In this document: one piece after another, positions 53,890 to 64,000 of the stretch | How positions within the stretch are numbered: the stretch's first letter is position 1 | Layout of the letters: each line of letters starts with the position of its first letter | Source: Pristionchus mayeri | Lineage: Eukaryota; Nematoda; Chromadorea; Rhabditida; Neodiplogasteridae | Direction of reading: 5' to 3' | DNA length: 64,000 bases | Assembly (NCBI GenBank): GCA_036245805.1 | Contig: BTRK01000006.1 | Location: forward strand, 47,051,257 to 47,115,256 | The notes under the pieces: model-generated | Seen by the model: the letters and a program-made list of their open reading frames with translations, nothing else | Told to the model about the DNA's origin: nothing | Databases searched by the model: none | Translations under genes and position numbers: made by a program

Positions 53890-54312
53890 AAGGGTAAGGA
53901 GGGTGGGGTACCACATTTCCGCAACCGACATTTCCGCAACGGAGCACCATTCCCTTTGCAGAAGGAGTAGCAACTTGGGAGTTGTTGCATTGTTACCAGT
54001 GTGTGCTCCCATACATAAGCATATATAAATTTTATTTCCAGGTGAGTTTTTTTATTTCCCGGTGATCTTTATAAATTTTATTTCCAGGTGAGTTTCACTC
54101 CAAATCAACGTATAGGATCATGGAATATGGATTTCCATGAACCCCTATACGTTGAAACTCAATATCGCCTGGCAACAAGAATTATATATGCAAAGGTATG
54201 AGAGCACATACTGGTAACAACGCAACAACTCCCAAGTTGCTACTCCTTCTGTCAAGGGAATGGTGCTCCGCTGCGGAAATGTCGGTTGCGGAAATGTCTT
54301 ACCTCCAAGGAG
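53890..54312. mobile_element. Foldback element with about 170-bp arms
   Basis: CATTTCCGCAACCGACATTTCC ... GGAGCACCATTCCCTTTG ... AGTAGCAACTTGGGAG at the left is repeated inverted at the right (CTCCCAAGTTGCTACTCC ... AATGGTGCTCCG ... GGAAATGTCGGTTGCGGAAA). A second palindrome (CAACGTATAGGATCATGGA) lies at its centre. No coding content. Confidence 0.85.
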
Positions 54313-54339
54313 GGACAGCCTTCTAACTGCAGGGCAGTT

Positions 54340-54423
54340 GGTCGGATGAGAATTATGACGTCATGCCGCCCTCGATACATCACACATCAAAGGCGGCATG
54401 ACGTCATAGTTCTCATCCGACCT
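54340..54423. mobile_element. MITE family R3 copy 4
   Basis: GGTCGGATGAGAATTATGACG and its complement CGTCATAGTTCTCATCCGACC flank CCGCCCTCGATACATC...AAAGGCGG. It is the best-preserved copy, about 84 bp. Confidence 0.9.
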
Positions 54424-54868
54424 AATGCCAACTGAAACACGCGAGAATTCATGAGTTCTTCCTCTCCTCGTCCGAAACCAAACGAGATAGTGCGCCCTCT
54501 CAAGACACGTTTCGAGGTCTCGGGTATCGAAATCGAACCAGCAACCGCAATTAGTGAGACTGTGACAAATTGGCAGTACACATCGTTATATCAAACACGT
54601 CAAAGATATCACACATATCTAACATTCACGCATGACAATTAAATGGTCCGTCAAGCTCCGTCGAATTTTTGGAGAAACATGGACACATATAGAAAATGTA
54701 CAACATACACAGGAAAACAATGTGTTTGTAGAAAAGCAGTTTGTAAGTTATACACCGTTATTTGGTCTTGATGCCTACTAGGGTTGGTTATTCAATGCCA
54801 GATAGCGATTCCACTACGACCTCTCCCTCCCATGATTTCGCCATATGCGAGGGAGAGGCTCGTGGCTA

Positions 54869-54969
54869 GTTCGAGAAACGATACCATGCTCTCTTCATTC
54901 TACACACTCTCTAGTCGATCGGCGAGAGAGTGTGGATAATGAAGAGACCGTGGTTTTTATTTCTCGAAC
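54869..54969. repeat. Foldback element, family R1 copy 5
   Basis: The arms GTTCGAGAAACGATACCATG and CTCTTCATTCTACACACTCTC pair with GAGAGTGTGGATAATGAAGAG and a partly decayed TTTATTTCTCGAAC. It shares its arms with copy 7 (61279) rather than with copies 1-4. Confidence 0.8.
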
Positions 54970-54984
54970 CCTAATGTCCAGTGT

Positions 54985-55235
54985 CTACTCGCGTGGTGAC
55001 TGTTGCTGTCGACTCGATTGATTGATCGATTGCGATTGCACCACATCCGAATCCGACCAGCAGCAGCATAACTGTTGCGCGAATCTAAAAACAAAACATT
55101 GACTAATAAATATCGATTTTCGAAAAATATAGTTACCCCTAGAGGCGTCTTGTGGAGGAATTTCATTTTTCGCTGAACGGCGCAATAATTGTATCATTTT
55201 GCCAATCATTCTTCCATAACGGTGCATCAGATCGC
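54985..55235 (-). other. Possible C-terminal exons of an unassigned gene
   Basis: A frame with MHRYGRMIGKMIQLLRRSAK runs to a donor at about 55134. A second stretch (CCCWSDSDVVQSQSINQSS) ends at a stop near 54988. It could be the cytoplasmic tail of the Srd receptor upstream, but phase linkage was not shown. Confidence 0.25.
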
Positions 55236-55552
55236 CAACCTTCTATACGGTCGAAGAACGATGAGAGTGATGAGCGGCGAGCCGAAAGCAAACACACTTA
55301 CCGTCTGCAATATTGATCGATCAATATCGAATTTCGTGTTCCCGTAACATGAGATTTGGCAAAGTAGGATGGGGATGTGAACCAGAAAAAAACATGCACA
55401 ATTCGCCTATCATTTTCCCAACCCTACAGATCATTAAGGGGATGAGCGGCCGAAAATCAGTGAGGAATACCAGGCAATAAGTGGGATAAACGAGTGAGAT
55501 AGGAGTGCCGATTAGCCGAAAAGGTGGCAATCATGATACATTATGTCATAGG

Positions 55553-55659
55553 CGTACCAGAGCAATCGTCTGACTCTCTTCAGTGTGCACGCTCTCTGGT
55601 CTCTCTGACCGGCGAGAGAGCGTGCAAACTGAAGAGAGTCAGACCATTGCTCGCGTACC
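55553..55659. repeat. Foldback element, family R1 copy 6, at an Srd splice donor
   Basis: GAGCAATCGTCTGACTCTC and TTCAGTGTGCACGCTCTCT pair almost perfectly with AGAGAGCGTGCAAACTGAAG and AGAGTCAGACCATTGCTC, around GGTCTCTCTGACCGG. Its right end touches the donor of the Srd exon ending at 55659. Confidence 0.85.
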
Positions 55660-57829
55660 ACGTGCGCTGCTCGTTGCAGGTACGGCGAATGGACGAGCCC
55701 GACAAAGTCGACCAGCCAGCAGGCTGTGCCAGCTACCATGAACACGGGGAGGTTGGCTTGGGCGGTGAGCGCGATGAGGATGGACTGATTGCGAGAGCGA
55801 TCCGTCGCACTTTTCTGCAATGGCCTGCATCTGGGGGATCAATGGCATGTAATGCTGTTGTCGGTTGCGTTACAAATTGATCCAAAGCAAAATCATCCAA
55901 ATATAATTGCTTAGGTTGACCACTGTACAGTTAATCAGTGCTCACCAAGGCATTGATCTTCTTCAGCATTTTTCTACGAAGTTCCACTATCGCTACGAGA
56001 GAGCACGTCCAGACGGCTATTGTGTACCCGACCACCCCTCGAGGGAGGATATTGTCGGTGCTAAATATTTGACGTGCGCCCATGTTGAACGTGCAGTAGG
56101 TCATGTTAGAGAGAGCAGGAAAATCGACATCGAAGGAACACGCCTGGTAGAAAAGGACCTGAAAATAGATCAAGGGTGGTATGACTGAAATAATTATTCA
56201 ATAGACTATTTTGACCCAAATGTCCATGAGAGAGCGCTCACCGCATAAATCCAGCTGGGTATGGTGGAAAGTAAGGTGATTTTGACGAGTATTGATCGTT
56301 TTATATTGGGCATTGTATGCTGGCTCAGCACCCACACCTATTATTTCATGTATCATGGTAATGAATCATGGCTTGTGGGATCATGGTTCCAAAATCTTCA
56401 TGACACTATCTTTATAATCTATACCCGGTAGGAGAAGGAGAGAAGGAGGAGCACGGCGGAGTGCACGAGAAGAGCCACATTTATTGCTGCAAGAAAGTTA
56501 CCTTCACTGTTTTTTTCATTAGTAGGGATTTAGTCTTCAGGTAATTTTAAATTAGGTGTAAAGGCAAACGCGCGCCCGGTTGAAATATGTTTCAATTAAA
56601 GGAGAACTCTCTTCAAGTCGCGTGCTCTCTCGCTCTTTGCCTGAGCATTCCCTGATTTGGCTCCCCGCCAACTACCGATAGCTCTGTTCGTAATGGAGAT
56701 ATCAAGGTGAGGCATTTCGGAACTTCTTATCGTTGGGGAGATCTAGGCAGTATGAAAGCTTCTAAAATTAAATTTTGCCTTTGGTCCTTCTTTAAGTGAG
56801 GGTATAATTTCGGTACTTTCGGGTAGGTTTCCAGTGAGCTATAACGCTCTTGAGCTTGCCAACTATTTAGAACAGCTCAAGCCAACCATCACGTGACGCA
56901 AAATTAAGTTTTAGTCATTATAATTAGTAGCAAGTTCAGAAACAGCAACTCACAGAACAAAGCATGGCACGCTTTAGCGCCAAGCCGACTGCACGGTCCA
57001 ATGTAGACGAAAGCGATAATTTCGTCGATATTTATGAGTCTGAAGCGTATCATAGCCGTCAGAGAAAAAGAGATTTCAAAATCGATTATCTCGCCATTCG
57101 TTTCATATGTCAACAATTTATGTGTGACATATGAATGTCTCCGGTATTTTGTGTATTAACGACCACCCACACTCTAATCTCCCTCTCTTCTCCTATTCAA
57201 ATGAGGGGTTGCATGACAGAAAACTAGAGCCTAGAAATGAGGGTTTTAGAGGAGAGTCAGGGGGTGGCCATTAATTCAGGAAGTACCATATCTTCTATAC
57301 CTGAGCGCGACTGTGCCGCCAAAAATAGCTGCAGACACATCGACGATCGCAATATTCATCATGAACACGGAGTAGGCGTGGAGATGTGCCGGTGTTCTGA
57401 CAAACGCATTCTAGTAATCACTAAAAAAGTGTCCAGAGATGTAGCATGCATTTTTCCCAAATTGTGTGAAATGTGCGTTGTATTATGTACAGTGAAAATG
57501 GAATCCGTTACGATACGATACAAGACACCGTTGGTCATTTTGAAATTTTCTGTATCTTACACCGACGAACCTCCGTTTTTCGACACATTTTCACAAATAA
57601 CATCTTGAATGCTCCCACTTGAACGTAATAAATAATTGAATTGAATTGAATTGAATCTTTTAGTAAATGTACTAAATGTAAATGTACTAAATTTAGTGAA
57701 TGTACGTAAATGTACTTTTAGTACTTACCGATTGATTATCGCAGCGATCAGTATTGCGTTGAGAACGAGCGCAGAGAGATCCAGTGTGTAGAGTATGGCG
57801 AGGTGGGCGACGACATCCGTTGACGGCAT
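55659..57829 (-). CDS. Srd-type serpentine chemoreceptor (7TM GPCR), C-terminus unresolved
   Basis: Exons in phase are 57729-57829 (start ATG 57829; TM1 LYTLDLSALVLNAILIAAI), 57301-57396 (TPAHLHAYSVFMMNIAIVD, TM2), 56954-57039 (FVYIGPCSRLGAKAC), 56425-56486 (NVALLVHSAVLLLLSFSYR, TM3), 56242-56337 (TM4), 55946-56158 (loop with NMTYCTFN, TM5 GYTIAVWTCSLVAIVEL) and 55659-55814 (RNQSILIALTAQANLPVF, TM6). The TP...YS, GPC...C and SF-YR signatures fit Srd. The TM7 exon is not secured: a candidate frame at about 55410-55500 (CLVFLTDFRPLIPLM) lies beyond an R1 foldback. Srd receptors sense odorants or pheromones in ciliated neurons. If TM7 is truly lost, it is a pseudogene. Confidence 0.75.
56568..56690 (-). 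repeat. Interspersed repeat family R2, copy 2 (inverted)
   Basis: GTTGAAATATGTTTCAATTAAAG, ACTCTCTTCAAGTCGCGTGC and GATTTGGCTCCCCGCCAACTA match the inverse of 59852-59966. It lies in the intron between Srd exons 3 and 4. Confidence 0.85.
57600..57665 (+). repeat. LINE-type pentamer tail
   Basis: AATTGAATTGAATTGAATTG follows TAACGTAATAAATA-like DNA. It looks like the 3' end of a truncated LINE inside the first intron of the Srd gene. A run of GTACTAAATGTAAATGTAC follows. Confidence 0.4.
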
Positions 57830-58469
57830 TCTAGCTTGCACAATCTACTTTCCATGCTTTTTCCGCGTATATATGTGTGCGCAATATGGGAAAATTTTCT
57901 GTGGAAATACGAGATTTCAAATGAACAACGATTAATTTCTTGTCATGGGAGAATGAGAACACGATCAGATGACAACATCTAGCTTGTGCATAGGTAGGTG
58001 TAGGTGTAGGTATAGGTGTGTAGGTGTGGGTTGAGGCACCCAAGTATAAAACAAGGATGTTTCAAAGTTAGGCGCCTCCTCCGCAGCTGATGATTATGAG
58101 GATCGGTGAAGTAGATCCAATCAGAGGCAAACAAGCAGACTTGCTCTCGTGTATCATTTGCTTGTAAAATGTATACTTGTGGGATCTAAAAGTTACTTAA
58201 AAAGCATCGACCAGTGTGATACCGTATACCAAACGAATGCAGTATGTTGTTTGCCTATAGCTCACCTCAAAAAATTCTAGAATTGCAAGATCTTGGCCAT
58301 AGGAACTTTAGTGGCGAACATTTTCAAATGCCAAACTATATTGTTGTTCTCTTCGTTATATATTATCGTTCAAAAAAAAATCAATGAAAACGAGCACAAA
58401 AATTTGTTTCGAGATAAATGTATCCTGACTTCCCCGTAGCGTCACCTCTGGTGATATTGCGCCGTGAGA
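57830..58469. other. Intergenic between Srd and the DEG/ENaC-associated block
   Basis: A short GGTGTAGGTGTAGGTATAG repeat occurs at 57995-58025. No gene was recognised. Confidence 0.4.
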
Positions 58470-58788
58470 TATGTTACCTATTGTTTTCCGCTTCCGAGAA
58501 GCATGTGGTCCTTAGCGAGAAGGACCGGATGCTGTTCCACTAACTTATTCAGAAGCACCAGTCAGCTGACAAAAAGAGAGGATCAAAAGCTTAGCGCGAT
58601 CGTCAATGACTACATTTCGAGCATGTAAAAAGAAGGAATGAGAAAGATTCAATAATAATTTTTCTCATTATCCTTTAATTGTTTCCATTTTGTAACGTGT
58701 GCGTTGGAAATGAGAGTATTCAACTATAATTTATTCCGCACAACATTACAGTAGTCAAATATCACAACATCGGTGAATTTTTTTGCCA

Positions 58789-61700
58789 TCACGGACGCTG
58801 TTCGTCGATATCATCATTGTCATAGTTCTGCAAATGATCAACATTGGTCTCAAAACATGATAGTCAGGCAGCATTGTGTCTAATTGTGAGAGTCGAATTC
58901 AATCATAGTCGAATTAGTCGAATAGCCGAATCATAGTTGAATATTCGAATTCAATGCCTTAGTCATGATTCTGGACGCACCTCCGGTCTCACAGATAGCC
59001 TCTTGCCGGTGATGCACAGGAGCAGCAGCATGAAGACCAGTCCGATGCACTCAACGATGGAAACGACGGAGAGACCCAGCCAGAGACCAGCCTGTCCACC
59101 CAGGTCGTTGACGGCGGCGGGAATCTGAAGTTGTACTTGTATTTCTGATGAAATTGATTATCTCTGCTTATCTCAGAAGAATTGAAAGAGAGAGAGAGCA
59201 AAATAATGAAGGAGTGAAGAATCGTTCAAAGAAATCCTACGCAAAGTTTTAAGAAATGCACTAGAAAGAACTCACGGAATATGCGGCGCTCTCCTTTAGC
59301 AGCTGATACTCGAGCGACTCGTAGAAAATGTTCACAATCATCCCGTTCTTCTTGTACCTGAAAGACGAATTCGAAAGCCGCAATTTAGTCGCTAATAACG
59401 TATGCAAGAAGCTAATCATATCCAGAGATTTCGAAACCGTCATTTAGTCGCGACTCACCAAGTCTTGCAATCGTCGACGCTCTTGAAGTTCACGTTCCAC
59501 GCCTCGCACGAGCCTTTCTGCAAATTTTCAAATGGCATAAATGAAACTGAGATTCTGCAATAACTATTATTTGTTTAAGTATTTTGAAGAAGACAAAGGG
59601 GAGTTACGAAGATAAAGGAGATTTTCCGATGGTTTGCCGAAGGCAAGAGGGAAAGAAGCTATATCTCACTCCGGGCATGCCCATCTGCTTGGGCGTCTTC
59701 AGCTCGACTGTTGTGGTTGAGGCGGTCGAAGTGGTTGTAGGGACGGAGAAGATGCTGCGCTTCTTCCTTCCCGAGGTGCCGACGTTCTTCATCGCCGCGC
59801 AGTCCTCGCCACTTCCGCCGCTGCCTTTAAAGGAGGAGCACAGGTAGTTGGCGGGGAGCCAAATCAGGGTAAGCTCAGGCAACGAGCGAGAGAGCACGCG
59901 ACTTGAAGAAAGTTCTCCTCTAATTGAAACATTTTTCAGCCGGACGCGCGTTTGCCTTTATTCATCCTTTAAGAAGACGTATCATCAAAAGTGACTCCAA
60001 AATAAGGCAAGACGGTTTGTTGGATCAGAAGAATCCCCAAAACCGCATTTTCATATAATTTATTTGAAAACAAGTTACGACTAGTTGGCTTGCGAGTGAA
60101 CCTGAAGGTCAGGTAACGGGTGAGAGAGCACGCGACTTGAAGAGAGTTCTCTCCATATTCGAAACATATTTCAACCAGGCACGTGGTTGATGAGAATCCT
60201 TTAAAAAAACCCCGTTGAGTTGGCACTTTTTTAAATGAACATATTCTTTCGAAATTCCGCAATTTTCTATGTGGAACAGGCTACTCGGAAAGTTCACATC
60301 ACTTATCGTGACCGAATACGCATGAATTTCAAAGAAAAAAGATTATTGTTCTTGAGAAGAAAATGCGATGCAATAAATTTTGTCAATTTAATATTCCGGT
60401 GGGCACTACCCGTACCACCACTTCCAAAATCACTACCAACTACCCGACCACTACCGTACCAAAACCCGTACCTCCGTCATCCCAGTTGTTGAAGGTCGGC
60501 TTGTTCGTGAACTTGTCCGTGTCGATCTCGAAGCATTGGAAGAACTGCACAATAGGTTTGACAAATCTACGTCGAATTGCGAACTGACAATCGCCCCCTC
60601 TCGCATATTGCGAAATCCGAGGAGGGGGAAGCGGTTGCGAATTAGCACTCGACTTCGAATCGCTAATCCTGCTGCACAACAATATTGTTTTTTCACAATA
60701 AAACACAGTCGCAAGGATTCCATGTAGGGTTTAAATTGGAGCTCTTTCGCAACTATGTGTTAGCCATTCGAGTAACAGTTGTAACTATAACCTACATCCC
60801 AGCATTTCACATTGCCCAACGTGGCGTTGGTCGGGAATCTGGTGCCATCAGAGCACTTGTAGCTGCACGGCCAGTTGTTGAACCAGTTGTCGGTTGTGTA
60901 TAAGCTGTGAACTGTTGGCTTCTGCCAGTTTCTGAAAATGTTGTGCATGTGAATTTCATCAGAATTATCGAAAACACTCAGAAATTTGAAAAAAATGGAG
61001 CTGAAGTTATTGCTGTGTTATTCGTAGTTCGCTTAATTCGCGAATGGCTTCATACGATACAATTGTTAGCTAATATTTTTTTCAAAGTGTCTCTCTCTAA
61101 ACTGATTCATCTGTTAGAGAGCGCACTATAATAAGTGACCGTGGCACCGTTTAAACTAACTTAGATGCTTACCCATCCATCCAATATCCGGCACCAGCAA
61201 CCAACAGAGCTTGCATTGTCGCACAATCGGTGACTAAAACGAGATGCATTTACGTTGGATTTTGTGAATCAGCTCACTAGAGTTCGAGAAACGATACCAC
61301 GCTCTCTTCATTCTACACACTCTCTAGACCGGTTGATCGGATAGCGAATAGAATGAAGAGAGCGTGGCATCGTTTCTCGAACTCTACAACTCACTGAACG
61401 GTCCTGGCGACGTCGTCGACGCAGGCGTCGTTGGCGTCGTGGGCGCCGTCATCTTCGCCTTCTCTGCCTGACAATCGCCTCCAGATGGGTTGTCCCTGCT
61501 ACTGAACCACGCACTGAACGCCGGATATCTTGTTCTGGCAGGATTCGCACCATTGCCGTAGTCCACCTCGATCGAGGCGAACTTGAAGAACTGCAAATAT
61601 GTGTGCTCATCCGTGATCTTTGTCACAACGCATTAAAGAGCAGCCAAGAAGGTCATGCATGCATACCACATTTCATGCGACGTTAAACTGATCAGAATAG

Positions 61701-63915
61701 AGAACTTTCCCCGGAAATACTCTTGAGTTTGACTTTTTGTGCTGTTCCGGGGACCTGTCACATCACTCACATCGGTGCACTTGACATTTGGCGTCGTGTA
61801 AGGGGCGATGGGAAGCCGTTCATTATTGGGGCACTCGTAGTAGCACGGCCAGCACTCCCACCACTTGTTCACGTACTTCGGGTCGCATTCGACCCTCGGT
61901 CTATAAAAAGTAGACATGTAACACTCTCTTCACTCCTTTCATTCATCGCCTGGCATGCTGCTGTTGAGTTAATGGTCATAGTCAACTTAATGTGTTCGAT
62001 AATTTTACTCACTCGCACGGTTCATTTTCCTTGAATATTCCCGAAGCAGTGATGAGGGCCTGCAATTGATTCCGTCGGTTGATAAATTAATTTCCACCTC
62101 TCACATATTGTGCCACGTGGTCGGGGCTGGTCCTGTAGCCGCCCCGGCAAGAGGGCGTGGTAGTCGTCGTCGGAGCCTTGGTTGTAGTTGACGTCGTCGT
62201 CGTGGGCGCTTTCGTCGTTGTCGTGGAGGTCGTCGTCGGTTTGGTCGTTGTCGTCGTTGAAGTCGTTGTCGTTGTCGTAGAAGTTGTCGTTGTCTTCTTC
62301 ACCTCCTGAAAATTGTTGGCATTATCGTCGTTGATCGTTTGAGCTTTGCCGAGAAAATGTTACCTGGTCCTTCTTTTGCTCCTGCATCTGCTCCGACGTG
62401 CCGACACCGACGGTGTAGCCGAACGCGGGGTAGGTCAGGGCCTGGAATTGTTTGACTTTGATAACGATAGTCTTTAGCGTTGGCAAATTCCGGGTGTTCT
62501 ACAGGTCACAGAGTGGCGAAACTGGGGTATTTTTGCATCATTTTTTTACAAGTAATTTTAAAATCTCACCGACAGCGTGGATTTGAAGAGGGTCTCGACG
62601 CAGGGCACTTTGCATCGGCAGTCATCATGATGGTTCAGGTTTGGATCGGTGTCATTCAGTTGGTTTCCCCGCAAAGTCGCGAGGCAAGTGGCTAAAATGT
62701 TGAGCGACGTCCAGAGATTTCACATTTGCGCCAAGACAGGACTACGCTAGGTAAAGCGGTTTGGTGAAGCAGAGTGCTTCTTCTACTCCGTGTCTTAAGA
62801 GTCGGAACTTTTCAAATGTTCGGACCACATTGCAAGATAGTTAGTTCCTTATCCATCGCTTGGCAAGCGTATTGGATACAGTATTGTATTCATATTTTAT
62901 AAACACACACTCAACTTGAAGAACAAAATAAATAAATAAAATTTACTTACCCTGCTCCGGCGTGCTGCACCAGGTCTCGTTTTCGGTCTTGCGATAAGCA
63001 GGGTGCGCACATCCGCACCGCTGAATTACGAGAGTGGTCCTCAGTCTAACATTTTCGGATTGCACAAGACCTAACCAAGCCTCATACAAAGGTTTCAGCA
63101 GGCTCTCAACAGCCGTGCCCAGCTATTATCCGAAATTCACAACACCACGGATAACCGAATCTCGCTAATTATGCTCTCAGACATTCTCTCCATGATTTCC
63201 GGGAATTTATGCATCGCATAGCAGCATAGTTCAAACACCGCTTGGATCACGTTTCGTGCCCATGCTCACTTCTCTTCCTCCTCTAACCACTCAGGCAGCA
63301 GCATAATATATAGCACGAAACACCACGACGATATCTTCATTGTATGCTCTCCCCTGCACGTCAACTGTTCGAGAGAGGGAATGGAATGAAGTTAAGGAGT
63401 GTAGAATTTCGAAATCTACGCACCTCGACAGTGTTCTTCTGCGTGCACGTGATGTAGCAGGCCTCGAGCGAGTACGGCAGGTCGGTGTAGTGGGTGAAGT
63501 TCCCGTCGATATCGTCCACACACTCACCGTACGGCGCCTGGATGCGCTCGGTGCGAAACTGCCATTGCCAATGATTTCAAACCTTCGGAATGTATGAAGA
63601 AGGCTCAAAAGATTCAAAAGAAAATGTATCAAAGCTCAACATTTTCACCTTTCAATTGAGACTACACCTACACTAAGCCTAATAACCATGCACATGTCGA
63701 ACAATCATGGAATCAATATGACTAAAACTGTGTTCTAATTAAGTTTGAGTCGCGACCTTGGAGATGGCGATGGACGTCTGGAATCCGACGCCGACGTTGA
63801 AGCCGTGGTTGTCGAGCGAGACGAGGTGCTCCTGCTCGTTGAAGGTCATGCGGACGCCGACGCGAGAGGTTGTCGGCAAGTAGTCCGAGACGAAGGAGAG
63901 CGAGTCGGCGAGCTG
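58789..63915 (-). CDS. DEG/ENaC-family sodium channel subunit (paralogue 2), 5' end beyond the window
   Basis: Exons in coding order: 63750-63915 (VSDYLPTTSRVGVRM, LDNHGFNVGVGFQTS), about 63423-63559 (CVDDIDGNFTHYTDLPYSLE), about 62952-63022 (CGCAHPAYRKTENETWC), about 62566-62692 (CRCKVPCVETLFKS), about 62364-62442, 62095-62307 (Thr-rich, then CRGGYRTSPDHVAQYV), about 62015-62061, 61772-61903 (CDPKYVNKWWECWPCYYEC), 61392-61592, about 61172-61236, about 60800-60935 (WFNNWPCSYKCSDGTRFP), about 60430-60545, about 59660-59850, about 59458-59519, about 59277-59358, 58978-59127 (TM2, GGQAGLWLGLSVVSIVE) and 58789-58827 (NYDNDDIDEQRP, stop). It is homologous exon by exon to paralogue 1. The Thr-rich inserts are shorter and the second Gly-rich linker is mostly gone. 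TM1 and the N-terminus lie past 64000. Confidence 0.85.
59852..59966 (+). repeat. Interspersed repeat family R2, copy 3
   Basis: GGCGGGGAGCCAAATCAGGG, GAGAGAGCACGCGACTTGAAG and GAAACATTTTTCAGCCGG. It lies in an intron of DEG/ENaC paralogue 2. Confidence 0.85.
60078..60195 (+). repeat. Interspersed repeat family R2, copy 4
   Basis: TAGTTGGCTTGCGAG, GAGAGAGCACGCGACTTGAAG and GAAACATATTTCAACCAGGC. It is in direct orientation to copy 3, in the same intron. Confidence 0.8.
61279..61385. repeat. Foldback element, family R1 copy 7
   Basis: AGAGTTCGAGAAACGATACC and ACGCTCTCTTCATTCT are repeated inverted (AGAATGAAGAGAGCGT, GGCATCGTTTCTCGAACTCT), with one mismatch in 36. It lies in an intron of DEG/ENaC paralogue 2. 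Confidence 0.9.
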
Positions 63916-64000
63916 AGGAAGAGAACCGTTATCTCTTCGGCTTCAGAATTCACCAGTTTAAGCTGGACTTTTTTCAATGCTAATAATTTTTCAATGCTAC

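Overview
The window is chromosomal DNA of a nematode, most likely a free-living rhabditid or diplogastrid (clade level inferred; no species assigned). The evidence is many genes split into short exons by 45-80 nt GT-AG introns, Srd- and Str-type chemoreceptors, DEG/ENaC channels, F-box and DUF229 proteins, eukaryotic tRNA genes with internal promoters, and dense Tc1/mariner, LINE and foldback debris. A 500-base run of N (8393-8892) marks a draft assembly. Most ORFs are single exons, so the gene models here were joined by hand from splice sites, reading phase and paralogue comparison.

Layout. 0.5-4.4 kb (-): an unrecognised gene made of repeated three-exon cassettes carrying an ESNDVR motif. 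5.1-21.5 kb: a segmentally duplicated block whose unit is [F-box gene (+) / tRNA-Glu (-) / unrecognised multi-pass membrane protein gene (-)]. The complete unit is at 15.2-21.5 kb. Elsewhere there is a second intact F-box gene (9.75-11.63 kb), a second tRNA-Glu, two frameshifted membrane-protein pseudogenes and a one-exon remnant interrupted beside a nested transposon stack (11.9-14.9 kb). 22-28 kb: a 5' fragment of a duplicated DUF229 gene, a Str chemoreceptor lacking a middle exon (-), and an intact five-exon DUF229 gene (+). 28.6-29.6 kb: a small secreted TIL-domain inhibitor-like gene with a TATA box. 30-35 kb: transposon remnants, some unassigned minus-strand exons and tRNA-Leu.

35.7-40.5 kb (+): a RING/B-box/coiled-coil (TRIM-like) gene with a LINE in one intron. 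41-43.6 kb (+): a p38-type MAP kinase relic with frame breaks. 43.9-53 kb and 58.8->64 kb (-): two paralogous DEG/ENaC channel genes with Thr/Pro-rich inserts and an internally repeated Cys-rich extracellular module. An Srd chemoreceptor (-) lies between them. Intron contents include a 128-145 bp satellite, a tRNA-derived SINE-like element and several families of palindromic foldback elements.

No operon or pathway links the genes. The themes are sensory membrane proteins (Srd, Str, DEG/ENaC), ubiquitin-ligase adaptors (F-box, RING/B-box), and rapid gene turnover driven by tandem duplication and repeats. The items most worth follow-up are the cassette-repeat gene, the DEG/ENaC pair with a duplicated ectodomain module, and the covarying foldback family in introns.
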